Shown: positions 1-7,094 of the stretch, one piece after another
How positions within the stretch are numbered: the stretch's first letter is position 1
Layout of the letters: every line of letters begins with the position of its first letter
From: Paenibacillus pabuli
Lineage (GTDB): Bacteria; Bacillota; Bacilli; Paenibacillales; Paenibacillaceae
DNA: 64,000 bases
NCBI RefSeq assembly: GCF_039831995.1
Contig: NZ_JBDOIO010000001.1
Coordinates: 186,001-250,000 of the forward strand
Reading direction: 5' to 3'
Notes under the pieces: model-generated
The model's database searches: none
Told to the model about the DNA's origin: nothing
The model's input: only the letters and a program-made list of their open reading frames with translations
Program-made: the position numbers and the translations under genes

Positions 1-2
1 GC

Positions 3-317
3 TACCCGATTGATAATAGCTGTCCGCTAGGTATGTATCCAGTTGTTCAAAATAATCTTGGATTTGAACCCGACATTTACTATCAACCTGGGACTGAGGA
101 TATTTTATTTTGGTTAAGTGATAGGGTATTCCCTGAAAATAGGCAAAACAGACAGTACTATTTGGGTATGCTTGGACTTGTTGAATATGATGTTCTTTCT
201 ATTATTGAAAAAACTCATGGATTCAGTTTTAATGATTTTTATTGGATCGCTAACGATGAACTCGAGGAACGTCCAGATATCAACAATATTAATCTATTCG
301 TTACAGACGATCATTAA
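3..317 (+). CDS. HipA-like domain protein, 5' end cut by window edge
   Basis: The frame is open from base 3 to the stop at 317, and the first internal ATG (33) has no ribosome site, so the gene starts before the window. The visible part holds a pattern FWLSDRVFPENRQN, then YLGMLGLVEYDVLSI, then KTHGFSFNDFYWI. I associate this order (W..DR..P..R.N, L.L..YD....., TH G....D.YWI) with small HipA-related proteins of Firmicutes that lie beside HipA kinase-like genes. That is recognition from memory, not a search. No kinase motif is visible in the retained 104 codons, so a toxin role cannot be claimed. It is followed 14 nt later by a gene with a strong ribosome site and is probably co-transcribed with it. 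Confidence 0.5.
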   Translation, partial: YPIDNSCPLGMYPVVQNNLGFEPDIYYQPGTEDILFWLSDRVFPENRQNRQYYLGMLGLVEYDVLSIIEKTHGFSFNDFYWIANDELEERPDINNINLFVTDDH

Positions 318-331
318 TTCAGGAGGTTGTT

Positions 332-553
332 ATGAAGGAACTTGAATATACCATTCCAATACAGAGTGAAGAGGAATGTCGTCAGATGAACGAGCTTCAC
401 GGAACTAATTTCAAAAGTACCCAAGAACACATGGAAGAACTACATGACAAACTCGCGGATTTGATTCAAGCTTGCGGAGATGAAGGCGGTTGGTACCTTA
501 ATGACGCAATAAGAGTTAAAATTGTAGTTGAGTATAATCCGGAGGATAAGTAA
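332..553 (+). CDS. Small acidic protein, function unknown
   Basis: A 73-residue soluble protein starting at ATG 332, with AGGAGG at 321-326. It is rich in Glu and Asp and its middle (residues 14-50) reads as one long amphipathic helix. There is no signal peptide, membrane segment or recognisable motif. It ends 4 nt before the next start (558), whose ribosome site GGAGG lies inside this gene's last codons, so the two are translationally coupled. Confidence 0.65.
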   Translation: MKELEYTIPIQSEEECRQMNELHGTNFKSTQEHMEELHDKLADLIQACGDEGGWYLNDAIRVKIVVEYNPEDK

Positions 554-557
554 TCGC

Positions 558-1112
558 ATGGAAACAGAATTGTTTTACAGCAGGCATGTTGAAGGTGTCG
601 AGAACCTCTTCTCTTATATCATGGAAGGTCTTACCAATGATTATAACAATCACATATACTATTCTGGTTTAATGGGATTGAACTTCAGTAAAACTACTGA
701 AAATGTAACAATTATTGATAATACAGCTATACTTGACGAATTCGGATACAGTAGTGAAGTAGTTGCTGTTATCAAATTGAATATGACAACTGACGTGAAT
801 ATTGATGTTGGTTTCAAAGGTCAGTTCTTCAGAGTAAGACTCCGCGCAGTAGTTACGCAAGATGACGTAGTATTTTGCATTGATGATTTGGAAATCCCGG
901 TTACTATGCGCGAGGAAGGAATTGCCACCTATATCTTCGAGCAGCTCGGAATTTACATCGCTGAGCATAAAACTGTAGTGACGATCCAACTTGTCGATGG
1001 AAGTCCTAATTATAATGAAACACAGGGTATTGTAACCCATCTCGCTATCAAACACGGAATGGTACCTAGTTCTGAAACTTTAGAAAACTTGGAACTTGTG
1101 ACCCAGATTTAA
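558..1112 (+). CDS. Possible GNAT-like acetyltransferase
   Basis: A 184-residue protein. I place the start at ATG 558 because GGAGG at 541-545 precedes it; the longer frame from TTG 528 would put that site inside the gene. The C-terminal half (about residues 95-170) alternates strands and helices in the GNAT order, with a short MREEGIATYIFEQL segment resembling the acetyl-CoA-binding R-x-x-G-I-G/A turn. The usual second Gly is Ala, so the assignment is tentative. A hairpin overlaps the stop codon (1091-1125). Confidence 0.4.
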   Translation: METELFYSRHVEGVENLFSYIMEGLTNDYNNHIYYSGLMGLNFSKTTENVTIIDNTAILDEFGYSSEVVAVIKLNMTTDVNIDVGFKGQFFRVRLRAVVTQDDVVFCIDDLEIPVTMREEGIATYIFEQLGIYIAEHKTVVTIQLVDGSPNYNETQGIVTHLAIKHGMVPSSETLENLELVTQI

Positions 1113-1125
1113 GGGTACAAGTTCC
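1091..1125 (+). terminator. Hairpin overlapping a stop codon
   Basis: GGAACTTGT (1091-1099) pairs with ACAAGTTCC (1117-1125), and ACCC pairs with GGGT inside, giving 13 bp with one bulged G. The tail is AT-rich rather than a U run, so termination is likely weak. Confidence 0.45.
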
Positions 1126-1174
1126 ATAAAATAAATTAATCTTTAAATTAAAAACTAAGTCCTTAACATGTCCG

Positions 1175-1194
1175 TTTAAATAGGTAGTATAAGG
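1175..1194 (+). promoter_or_regulatory. Recurrent promoter-like motif, copy 1
   Basis: TTTAAATAGGTAGTATAAGG with a GTCC element just upstream. It stands in front of the large gene-free region at 1200-2487, so it is the likely promoter of that RNA. Confidence 0.6.
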
Positions 1195-1199
1195 AAGAA

Positions 1200-2487
1200 A
1201 GTAAAGGATAAAGAGTTTTAGTTCAGAGTTTAGCATATAACTTAGAAGTTTAGGGTTGTATGTGAAACTGTGAGGGTAAAACTTCACATATCTAGTCTGT
1301 GGGCTGGGTAGACATAGCAATACCTGGTGGGGCCAAAAAGGATTCGACAGTGCGTGTGCCGGGCATTAACATAAGGCAATTATACAATTACCGTATAGGT
1401 ATTGTGGGCATGGTCGAGGGGTAAAAGATCCCCTTATTTCTTGGATGATGGCCGGTTATCATGGGCGAGGGTACAGTGTGGGAGCCAGATAACAAAATCA
1501 TTGAGCGTCGGCAGTGGGCAATGTCCTCTGTGTCCGTCGCCGTGACTAAAGGTAAGTTTCCCGGAGGTTGCCCGATTGTAGTGGGCGAGGTTGGGCGCTA
1601 GCTAAAGCCTAATTCAGCGAGAAGACGGGGAAACAGTATCGGAGCGTGGGCCAGATGTGGGGGCTACCGATACATCCGATAGAATATCGGAGATATGCTT
1701 TACATGTTGAGGGTGCGTCGAGGGAGTGTACATACCCTTCGCTAATGGCAGAAACATGACGCTTGATTCAAAGATTGAGTTACCGTGATATCGGATATGC
1801 GGCGTAGTCGAATAAAGACCAACGACCTGCAGATACACGAGATGGTGCGGAAGATCCGCATAAGCATTAAGCCGGAGATTTACAATTGCGCTGCCGCGAG
1901 TTATTAAACTAGCGGCTGGCTTCTGGGGAACACAATGAATAGCTCGGGCACCGGTTATCTTCGGATAATGGATGATTTGAGTCGGACGCGGTGGGGATCG
2001 AGAGGTAACGGTCCACGGATATGTATCGCGACATCATCAAGATCCAAATGATTGATCCGGCAATTCCTTGTCGCATGGGATTGGAGCGGATTTGGGCGAG
2101 AATACTACGATACATAGTATTCATCGCTGGACTATAGTGATTATTAACTCTTATCAGAGATCGTAGGATGGTTACTCTATCACTATAGTCAAGGTCTCTG
2201 TTGGGGGGTCGGGGTAATCACTTAAGCAACTTAAGGGTTTCGATAATATCGAACAAGTCTTTAGTTCTTCTTAAGTTTTACCTTGGTGGTTTTGGACCTC
2301 GTAATCACAGGGGAAAGTGATCCATAGAAGGGGCGATTTATCGTTAGCCTTTAACGGGACCGACTGATATATTGTTGGAGGAAGGTCCGCGGGTTGAATA
2401 ACGGTTAGGAGATTCTAATCGCAGTGATTATTGGTGGGGATATCACACTATAAGTAATATTAAAGTCCTAGAAATAGGACTTTTTCT
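1200..2487 (+). ncRNA. Large structured noncoding RNA candidate, about 1.2 kb
   Basis: No + strand gene exists over about 1.4 kb in an element that otherwise has almost no gaps, and the base composition turns G-rich. Perfect stems are frequent: 1416-1433 (GGGG/CCCC), GTTATC 1455-1460 with GATAAC 1488-1493, GTATCGG 1636-1642 with CCGATAC 1667-1673, CCGATA-GAA-TATCGG at 1676-1690, TGCGGA-AGA-TCCGCA at 1846-1860, TTATC-TTCG-GATAA at 1955-1968, GAATACTA 2100-2107 with TAGTATTC 2115-2122, an 11-bp stem 2130-2140 with 2180-2190, and TTCGATA/TATCGAA at 2239-2253. GTGGGC recurs at 1404, 1514, 1581 and 1646. The region begins after promoter-like motif copy 1 and ends at an intrinsic terminator. Size, ornate folding and a phage-like setting recall GOLLD and ROOL RNAs, but I cannot match their consensus from memory. 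The exact 5' end is inferred. Confidence 0.75.
2462..2487 (+). terminator. Intrinsic terminator of the large RNA
   Basis: AAAGTCCTA, GAAA loop, TAGGACTTT, then a T run. The nine-bp stem with a GNRA-type loop marks the 3' end of the noncoding region. Confidence 0.85.
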
Positions 2488-2521
2488 TATATAAAGGGGA
2501 TCATCTAAGTGGTGAAGAAAA

Positions 2522-3019
2522 GTGACTAAAGAAGAACTTATCGCATCTTATCCTGGAAATAACTCACTAACAATATACCTTCTTATACTGTTAATCGCTT
2601 GTTTCGTCTTCATTATGTGGTTAACTGCAGCGCTAAATCAGCAAAGAACGCTGGCAATGATTTTGTTTGTAGTCTTTGTTATCGCTATAATTGTAAGCCT
2701 GACGGGGATAATTATAAACTCAGCAGGTAAAGATAGTATTGACAGTTGGAAAAATACAACCTATCGAGAATACATAGACAACGTAACTCCAACTAAGGAT
2801 AAAATATTCGATTACACGCTAAATCCTGATGGTACCGGTGATGTTTTCATCGAGACTAAAGATGGAACTGTAAAATTAATCTATTCAGGGATCCCTGCAA
2901 AGGTATCATCTACTGGATTCTCTTATGTCTCCTACGTTAAAATATCTGGATTAGAATCTATCAATATAGAGGACTCTAAAGAACGGATAACATTGTATAT
3001 GGTACCGAAGAATAAATAA
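2522..3019 (+). CDS. Membrane protein with two helices and a soluble C-terminal domain
   Basis: A 165-residue protein with GTG start at 2522, preceded by GGTGA at 2511-2515. Hydrophobic segments at about residues 16-38 and 43-68 form a helical hairpin. The remaining 95 residues are soluble and beta-rich and, with a short N-terminus, probably face the cytoplasm. I recognise no family. It is a single-gene unit between the terminator of the large RNA and its own terminator at 3026-3053. Confidence 0.7.
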   Translation: MTKEELIASYPGNNSLTIYLLILLIACFVFIMWLTAALNQQRTLAMILFVVFVIAIIVSLTGIIINSAGKDSIDSWKNTTYREYIDNVTPTKDKIFDYTLNPDGTGDVFIETKDGTVKLIYSGIPAKVSSTGFSYVSYVKISGLESINIEDSKERITLYMVPKNK

Positions 3020-3025
3020 ATTTAC

Positions 3026-3053
3026 AGGACACTCTTGATTGAGTGTCCTTTTT
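3026..3053 (+). terminator. Intrinsic terminator
   Basis: AGGACACTC, loop TTGATT, GAGTGTCCT, then TTTT. Confidence 0.9.
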
Positions 3054-3078
3054 AATTTAATGAAACTACTATAAGTCC

Positions 3079-3099
3079 AATTAAATAAGTAGTGTAAGG
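3079..3099 (+). promoter_or_regulatory. Recurrent promoter-like motif, copy 2
   Basis: ATTAAATAAGTAGTGTAAGG (3080-3099) preceded by AGTCC; it ends 41 nt before the start at 3141 and follows a terminator. Confidence 0.65.
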
Positions 3100-3140
3100 T
3101 TAAAGGGATAATAAAATACATATATGAATGGAGAATTTCA

Positions 3141-3533
3141 ATGGTAACTCACTACAAAATGCAGGTAATCACTAAACAGGGCGAAGTTCTCGAATTGGAA
3201 ATGACGACTGAAGGCAAAACTTTTGAAAAGTATCGAAATGATACAATGAGCAATAAATGGATGATTAGCCATGAAGGCGGACTTCTTGATACGCAGGATA
3301 TTGCAGAAATGACTCTGATTGAGGAAATTCACGATGGACCTGGACGTTATCATGGTGTAGGACTCAGCTTCAACTCACCAAAAACTCGTGAAACTAAGAC
3401 AAGATCATCTAGTTCAGCTAAAAAGCCAAAGACATCTGCCGAAAGTAAATCGCGCAGCACATCACGTGACGTTGATCTTCGTGATATTGATCTGGATAAA
3501 GTATTCGCGGGTGTGGAATTGGTCAGCATCTAA
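3141..3533 (+). CDS. Protein with a Ser/Lys/Thr-rich linker, function unknown
   Basis: A 130-residue protein; ATG 3141 follows TGGAGAA. Residues 1-78 form a compact, mostly beta domain beginning with a KMQVITKQGEVLELEM hairpin. Residues 80-112 are a low-complexity run of Ser, Lys, Thr and Arg that looks disordered and positively charged. A short acidic helix (DLRDIDLDKVFAG) closes the protein. The basic linker could touch nucleic acid, but nothing proves it. It is transcribed alone from motif copy 2. Confidence 0.65.
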   Translation: MVTHYKMQVITKQGEVLELEMTTEGKTFEKYRNDTMSNKWMISHEGGLLDTQDIAEMTLIEEIHDGPGRYHGVGLSFNSPKTRETKTRSSSSAKKPKTSAESKSRSTSRDVDLRDIDLDKVFAGVELVSI

Positions 3534-3568
3534 AATTTGCAGAAGCAGTCCTATATTCTATCATGTGC

Positions 3569-3584
3569 ATTAAGTAGTATGTGA
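3569..3584 (+). promoter_or_regulatory. Recurrent promoter-like motif, copy 3
   Basis: CATTAAGTAGTATGTGA, 82 nt before the start at 3666; the 5' leader it would create contains the 12-bp hairpin at 3608-3643. Confidence 0.5.
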
Positions 3585-3607
3585 AAATGGTTATAGAAAT
3601 ATTTATT

Positions 3608-3643
3608 ATATGGTCGACATTCTATATAGGGTGTCGACCATAT
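3608..3643 (+). repeat. Perfect 12-bp inverted repeat in a 5' leader
   Basis: ATATGGTCGACA (3608-3619) is exactly complementary to TGTCGACCATAT (3632-3643), loop 12 nt. No T run follows, so it is not a terminator. It ends 11 nt before the GGAGGA ribosome site of the gene at 3666, so it may be an mRNA-stabilising hairpin or an operator. Confidence 0.75.
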
Positions 3644-3665
3644 GATTGTAACGGAGGAAATTGAA

Positions 3666-4190
3666 ATGAAGAATAAAGTAAAGCCTGTTCAGTATGAGAT
3701 TTCCGACGAACAGATTGAAGATGCTCGTGATAAAATGAATAAGGGTTCTGAATACTTCATTGATCTCGTTACATCGAATTTTAAGTCTTACCCTTTTAAG
3801 CACTTCTTCTCCGGTCATAATTTGGCTTTAGTTAATGATGATCCGGAAATAGTTGCAGGTTCCGGAACAGGTTTAAAGCCTATTTGGGTGCATGTTTCGA
3901 AGTACTTTAGTATTATGAAGTACGGGAAAATTGTCACTGGACTTAACATTGATCTCAAAGGTAAACTTACCAGTAAGGATTTTGAAGCACACAATATCGA
4001 CGTCTTGGGCGAATATATCTCATATAACTACGGTGGAACGCTCATTTACCCGGAAATCAGCATTAAGTATGTTGACGGTTTGGATAACTTATTGAATGGT
4101 AAATATGATTCATCTCTTATCGGAATCCTTGGACTATCCCTGGAAAGATACACTGCGGAACTTGAACAGGCCGGAATTAGTTTCAATTAA
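3666..4190 (+). CDS. Soluble protein, function unknown
   Basis: A 174-residue protein. ATG 3666 is chosen because ACGGAGGA lies at 3651-3658; the upstream in-frame ATG 3642 falls inside the leader hairpin. The N-terminal 40 residues are charged and helical; the rest is mixed alpha/beta with no signal peptide, membrane segment or motif I recognise. The leader hairpin at 3608-3643 suggests controlled translation or message stability. Confidence 0.65.
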   Translation: MKNKVKPVQYEISDEQIEDARDKMNKGSEYFIDLVTSNFKSYPFKHFFSGHNLALVNDDPEIVAGSGTGLKPIWVHVSKYFSIMKYGKIVTGLNIDLKGKLTSKDFEAHNIDVLGEYISYNYGGTLIYPEISIKYVDGLDNLLNGKYDSSLIGILGLSLERYTAELEQAGISFN

Positions 4191-4193
4191 CTG

Positions 4194-4334
4194 AGTTAAT
4201 TAGTTGTGGTACTTTCTAAGAACCGGGGGTAAGCGCTGAAGTGTCAATAGAGTTAGCCGGGGAAAGACAATCAGCCGCCACAAATAAATTAACTAGCATT
4301 AAAATAAAAGACAGTCAATTATACTGTCTTTTTT
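4194..4334 (+). ncRNA. Structured leader, possible riboswitch or attenuator
   Basis: GTTAATT (4194 on) pairs with AATTAAC near 4287-4293, TTGTGG with CCACAA, CTTTC with GAAAG (about 4262-4266), and GCTGA with TTAGC inside, giving a nested multi-stem fold with G-rich and A-rich internal segments. It is followed at once by an intrinsic terminator and then the ribosome site of the guanylate-kinase-like gene. AAAGACA occurs twice (about 4263 and 4308), so either copy could pair with the TGTCTTT arm of the terminator. This is the build of a transcriptional riboswitch. I could not match it to a named class; a stand-alone small RNA is the alternative. Confidence 0.5.
4306..4334 (+). terminator. Terminator directly upstream of a coding start
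   Basis: AAAAGACAGT, loop CAATTAT, ACTGTCTTTT, then TT. Only 6 nt separate it from the AGGAGG of the next gene, so it probably acts as an attenuator. Confidence 0.85.
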
Positions 4335-4350
4335 GCTTTAGGAGGATTAC

Positions 4351-4911
4351 ATGAAGAATAAGGTTGTGATTATCACTGGGTCATCATGTTCGGGAAAATA
4401 TACGGTGATAAGCAAATTACTATCAAAGTATCCAACGTTCAAGTTTTTACCTTCTGAAACGACACGTACAATGCGAGATGGAGAAAGTGATGGAAACCCG
4501 CATATATTCATCACGACCGAAGAATTACATGCGCGTAGTATCTCCGGAAAGTATGTAGTTGAAGAATTAATTAACGACATTTACTATGCTACTACCTTCG
4601 ATGTAATTGAGAACGCTATTGAAAATAGTCCTATCTCGCTGAAGGAGATTGGTGTTGATGGGGCGATGGAACTCAAGAAAAAACTTGGTGACCGTTGTAT
4701 AACTATATTCTTGAGTGTAGAAAAGGCTGAACTCGAACGACGATTCACTACTCGGGGAACTCCTGATTTTGAGAAGCGACTCTCTAGATATCAGTATGAA
4801 TTTAATTTAGGTAACAAGATGGATGTGGTTATCGATAATAATTCTGATATTGAACTCACAATACGTACTATTGAGGGTATTCTAAAATTGAACGAACTGG
4901 GGGGAAATTGA
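4351..4911 (+). CDS. gmk: Guanylate kinase-like (d)NMP kinase
   Basis: A 186-residue P-loop kinase of the usual guanylate kinase length. The P-loop is GSSCSGKYT (residues 10-18), matching the G-x4-G-K-x-T form of GMP kinases. It is followed by SETTRTMRDGESDG (about residues 36-49), the GMP-binding S-x-T-T-R-x-x-R-x-G-E signature. The region that normally carries the G-x-Y-Y-G-T motif reads DIYYATTFD, a conservative change. Expected reaction: ATP-dependent phosphorylation of GMP or dGMP in the cytosol, feeding nucleotide pools for the element's DNA synthesis. A role on another nucleotide is possible, as for viral dNMP kinases. The structured leader with terminator just upstream suggests expression is switched by a ligand or factor. 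Confidence 0.8.
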   Translation: MKNKVVIITGSSCSGKYTVISKLLSKYPTFKFLPSETTRTMRDGESDGNPHIFITTEELHARSISGKYVVEELINDIYYATTFDVIENAIENSPISLKEIGVDGAMELKKKLGDRCITIFLSVEKAELERRFTTRGTPDFEKRLSRYQYEFNLGNKMDVVIDNNSDIELTIRTIEGILKLNELGGN

Positions 4912-4982
4912 GTGAAACGACTCAACGCTTAGCTATAATAGTATAAATGCAATTCGACATTCAACATATTAGATATATTTTT

Positions 4983-5011
4983 AAACCTCAGTCCTCGGAT
5001 TGAGGTTTTTT
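4983..5011 (+). terminator. Intrinsic terminator
   Basis: AACCTCA, ten-nt loop, TGAGGTT, then TTTT, 70 nt after the guanylate-kinase-like gene. Confidence 0.85.
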
Positions 5012-5111
5012 GTAGTCCTTTATATATCGCGGCCAATAGGTTGATAGAAAGTAAAGCAACAAAATGCGAACAGATAGCGAACACTATTACTTTTATTTTG
5101 GAGGAATCTGG

Positions 5112-5507
5112 ATGTATCCTATTAAACTCTTACCTCTGCGGGAAATGACCGCTGAAGAATACACTAACTTATTCTATCATGCTCAATCTGTGACATTAGA
5201 ACAATTTGAAGTATTTCTCTACGATGATGTTGAAAAAGACGGCAGATCATATTATGGAGTTTTCGGAATTTTCCGTGATTCTGCTGATGGGCATCTCCGG
5301 TATATTGATGCTTATGCTAAGGACTATGACACGTTTGCGGGTATGGATCTATATTCACATTCATCACCGCTTGATATAGGTGCCTTCATCTGGATAATGG
5401 AGTGTGTCATCTCGGAATATAACGAATTTACAAACTACTCCGACCATCATAAAGGTCTCATCTCTTATATACTCACAAGATTTTACGAGCATCAGGTTAT
5501 GGTTTAG
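5112..5507 (+). CDS. Aromatic-rich small protein, function unknown
   Basis: A 131-residue protein; ATG 5112 is set by TTGGAGGAA at 5096-5104, which would be coding if the upstream ATG 5064 were used. It is rich in Tyr, Phe and Asp and predicted soluble. No family was recognised. Terminators on both sides make it a single-gene unit. Confidence 0.65.
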   Translation: MYPIKLLPLREMTAEEYTNLFYHAQSVTLEQFEVFLYDDVEKDGRSYYGVFGIFRDSADGHLRYIDAYAKDYDTFAGMDLYSHSSPLDIGAFIWIMECVISEYNEFTNYSDHHKGLISYILTRFYEHQVMV

Positions 5508-5516
5508 ACTCGATAT

Positions 5517-5548
5517 AAAAGCTAACCTAATCTGATGGGTTAGCTTTT
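5517..5548 (+). terminator. Intrinsic terminator
   Basis: AAAAGCTAACC pairs with GGTTAGCTTTT; the symmetric A and T flanks may make it work in both directions. Confidence 0.85.
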
Positions 5549-5576
5549 GTTTATAGTATATCTCATAGTAATCGTT

Positions 5577-5596
5577 ATAATTAAGTAGGTGTAAGG
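5577..5596 (+). promoter_or_regulatory. Recurrent promoter-like motif, copy 4
   Basis: ATAATTAAGTAGGTGTAAGG, 31 nt before the MgtC-family start at 5628, right after a terminator. Confidence 0.65.
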
Positions 5597-5627
5597 ACAA
5601 ACAAGAACAGCAAGGGGAAGACTTAGA

Positions 5628-6332
5628 ATGACATTTTTGATTGAGCCGATAAATCTACATGATATGACGATTGTTTTACTGAAGTTGTTAATAATATCTA
5701 TTGTTGCAATAGTAATTGGACTTGAGCGCGAAAATAAACATAAACCACTCGGGACTAAAACTTTATCTACTATAGGGATTGTCAGTTGTTTATTGACAAT
5801 GATATCTATTGAATCAGTTGAACATTATATGGCAATTTACCCAACACTTAATATGGATCCATTTCGATTACCTGCTCAGGTAGTAAGTGGTATTGGTTTC
5901 CTGGGTGCAGGGGCAATCTTTATTAAAAGTAATAACTCTATTGTAAATTTAACAACTGCCTCATTAGTTTGGGGAACAGCAATGTTAGGAATTGCAGTTG
6001 GCGCTGGATTTATACTAGAGACGGCAATAGCGTTCTCCTTAATACTATTGAGTATTAAGATTATCCCTTGGACATTAACTAAGTTAAAATTCTCTGATAG
6101 CACGAAGAAGGTAGCAATCAGTCTACATGTTAAGGGCAGCGATAATATCACTGAAGTCCTGGCAAGAATTAATTCACTCTCCATTAAAATAGATGAGTTA
6201 TCATTAAAGCAGTTCGATGAGGAGCATACAAAAATTAAACTCATCTGTTATGTGAAGAAGGACAATTATGTAACTGATATTTACCGTTCACTTATTGATG
6301 AGAATCACACTTCAAATATTGAGGTAACTTAG
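5628..6332 (+). CDS. MgtC/SapB family membrane protein
   Basis: A 234-residue integral membrane protein. Family hallmarks are visible: GLERENKHKPLGTKT after the first helix (residues 31-45), the RLPAQVVSGIGFLGAGAI block (about residues 80-97), and NLTTASLVWGTAMLGIAVG (about residues 107-125). Four to five hydrophobic segments fill residues 15-150, and an ACT-like soluble domain follows at 160-234. MgtC of Salmonella promotes survival in macrophages and at low magnesium and acts on F-type ATP synthase; SapB is the Bacillus relative. Here it leads a small membrane-protein operon (6345, 6568 and 6906 follow closely). Function on a mobile element is unknown; altering host membrane energetics or ion homeostasis is an inference. 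Confidence 0.85.
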   Translation: MTFLIEPINLHDMTIVLLKLLIISIVAIVIGLERENKHKPLGTKTLSTIGIVSCLLTMISIESVEHYMAIYPTLNMDPFRLPAQVVSGIGFLGAGAIFIKSNNSIVNLTTASLVWGTAMLGIAVGAGFILETAIAFSLILLSIKIIPWTLTKLKFSDSTKKVAISLHVKGSDNITEVLARINSLSIKIDELSLKQFDEEHTKIKLICYVKKDNYVTDIYRSLIDENHTSNIEVT

Positions 6333-6344
6333 GAAGAATGTACA

Positions 6345-6563
6345 GTGAATTCATCTAAATACTTACTTGTTATGCTAGGATCTATTATCCTTGGGGCAAT
6401 TATCGCATCAGCTATTGCTTTGATTACTAAAGATTCTGAACTGGGGCTGAATATTTATTGGACATTATTCTTTATACCATCATTCGCTGTAGTTGGATTT
6501 GACATATATAAGTTAATTCGTGAAGCAGTTGAAGACCGACGTACATCAAAAGCTAAGGGGTGA
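6345..6563 (+). CDS. Small two-helix membrane protein
   Basis: A 72-residue protein with GTG start 6345, 12 nt after the MgtC-family stop, with AGGAAGAA as ribosome site. Two hydrophobic segments (about residues 6-27 and 36-54) are followed by a basic cytoplasmic tail. The close spacing suggests it accompanies the MgtC-like protein; no family was recognised. Confidence 0.65.
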   Translation: MNSSKYLLVMLGSIILGAIIASAIALITKDSELGLNIYWTLFFIPSFAVVGFDIYKLIREAVEDRRTSKAKG

Positions 6564-6567
6564 TCAC

Positions 6568-6909
6568 ATGAAAGCTGAAGCACGCGTAAGTATCATTAAA
6601 CAACTCTCCAAGGAAAATCTCGAGACAGTGGGAATCGATCTTGAATCACTGAGTGATACAGAACTCAAGCACCTTAATCGTAAATTCCATAATTATCTCT
6701 CCGAGTTAAGATACGCAGTTAGAATCGGTGGCGACTTCAAGGAGGATCTTGTAAATGGTAATCTAGCGTTCTACAGTTTCCGTAACACTCCTGGAATCAG
6801 ATTCCTAACATTCACCGAATTCATCCAATTCGAAAGATTCGATAAAGAGAATCCCAATGTTTACCGACATTACCGGTACTCAGAAAAGTTTGGACTACCT
6901 GGGGTATGA
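6568..6909 (+). CDS. Small soluble protein, function unknown
   Basis: A 113-residue basic protein starting at ATG 6568 behind AAGGGGTGAT, 4 nt after the previous stop. The first 50 residues are helical and the rest is aromatic-rich. It overlaps the next start by ATGA (6906-6909), indicating translational coupling. Confidence 0.65.
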   Translation: MKAEARVSIIKQLSKENLETVGIDLESLSDTELKHLNRKFHNYLSELRYAVRIGGDFKEDLVNGNLAFYSFRNTPGIRFLTFTEFIQFERFDKENPNVYRHYRYSEKFGLPGV

Positions 6910-7022
6910 AGACAGTATTCCAGTTAGCCGGACTCGCTTTAGGAGCATTCATGTTGATGATCATATTCCTATATTTACAGGATAGATATATTTACAGTAT
7001 CCATTGGAACGTTCCTTTTTAG
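6906..7022 (+). CDS. 38-residue membrane microprotein
   Basis: ATG 6906 overlaps the preceding TGA. The product is one transmembrane helix (FQLAGLALGAFMLMIIFLYL) with a short aromatic tail ending WNVPF. No independent ribosome site is needed because of the ATGA overlap. It closes the MgtC operon. Such microproteins often modulate a larger membrane partner; here that would be the MgtC-like protein, by position only. Confidence 0.55.
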   Translation: MKTVFQLAGLALGAFMLMIIFLYLQDRYIYSIHWNVPF

Positions 7023-7094
7023 ACAATAAATAAATTTGAATTAACTAAAAATAAACTCTTTGTTAAACAATAATAAAATTAGGAGGAACTTAAA

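Noticed and set aside
528..557. TTG start for the gene ending at 1112
   Set aside because: It would make the GGAGG ribosome site coding and has no site of its own; ATG 558 fits.
1326..1349. Minus-strand tRNA-like 3' end (GGCCCCACCA preceded by GTCGAATCC)
   Set aside because: No T-stem can form around the loop and no partner for the acceptor arm lies upstream on that strand, so it is not a tRNA.
1066..2124. Minus-strand reading frames at 1066-1320, 1614-1838 and 1909-2124
   Set aside because: Short, without ribosome sites, composed of odd residues, and lying in the hairpin-rich RNA region.
1200..2487. Group I or group II intron, or RNase P RNA
   Set aside because: No domain V-like hairpin, no intron-encoded protein, no flanking exon, and no RNase P conserved GAGGAAAGTCC core.
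4194..4300. Hammerhead, twister or pistol self-cleaving ribozyme in the structured leader
   Set aside because: The conserved cores, such as CTGATGA with GAAA for hammerhead, are not present in the right order.
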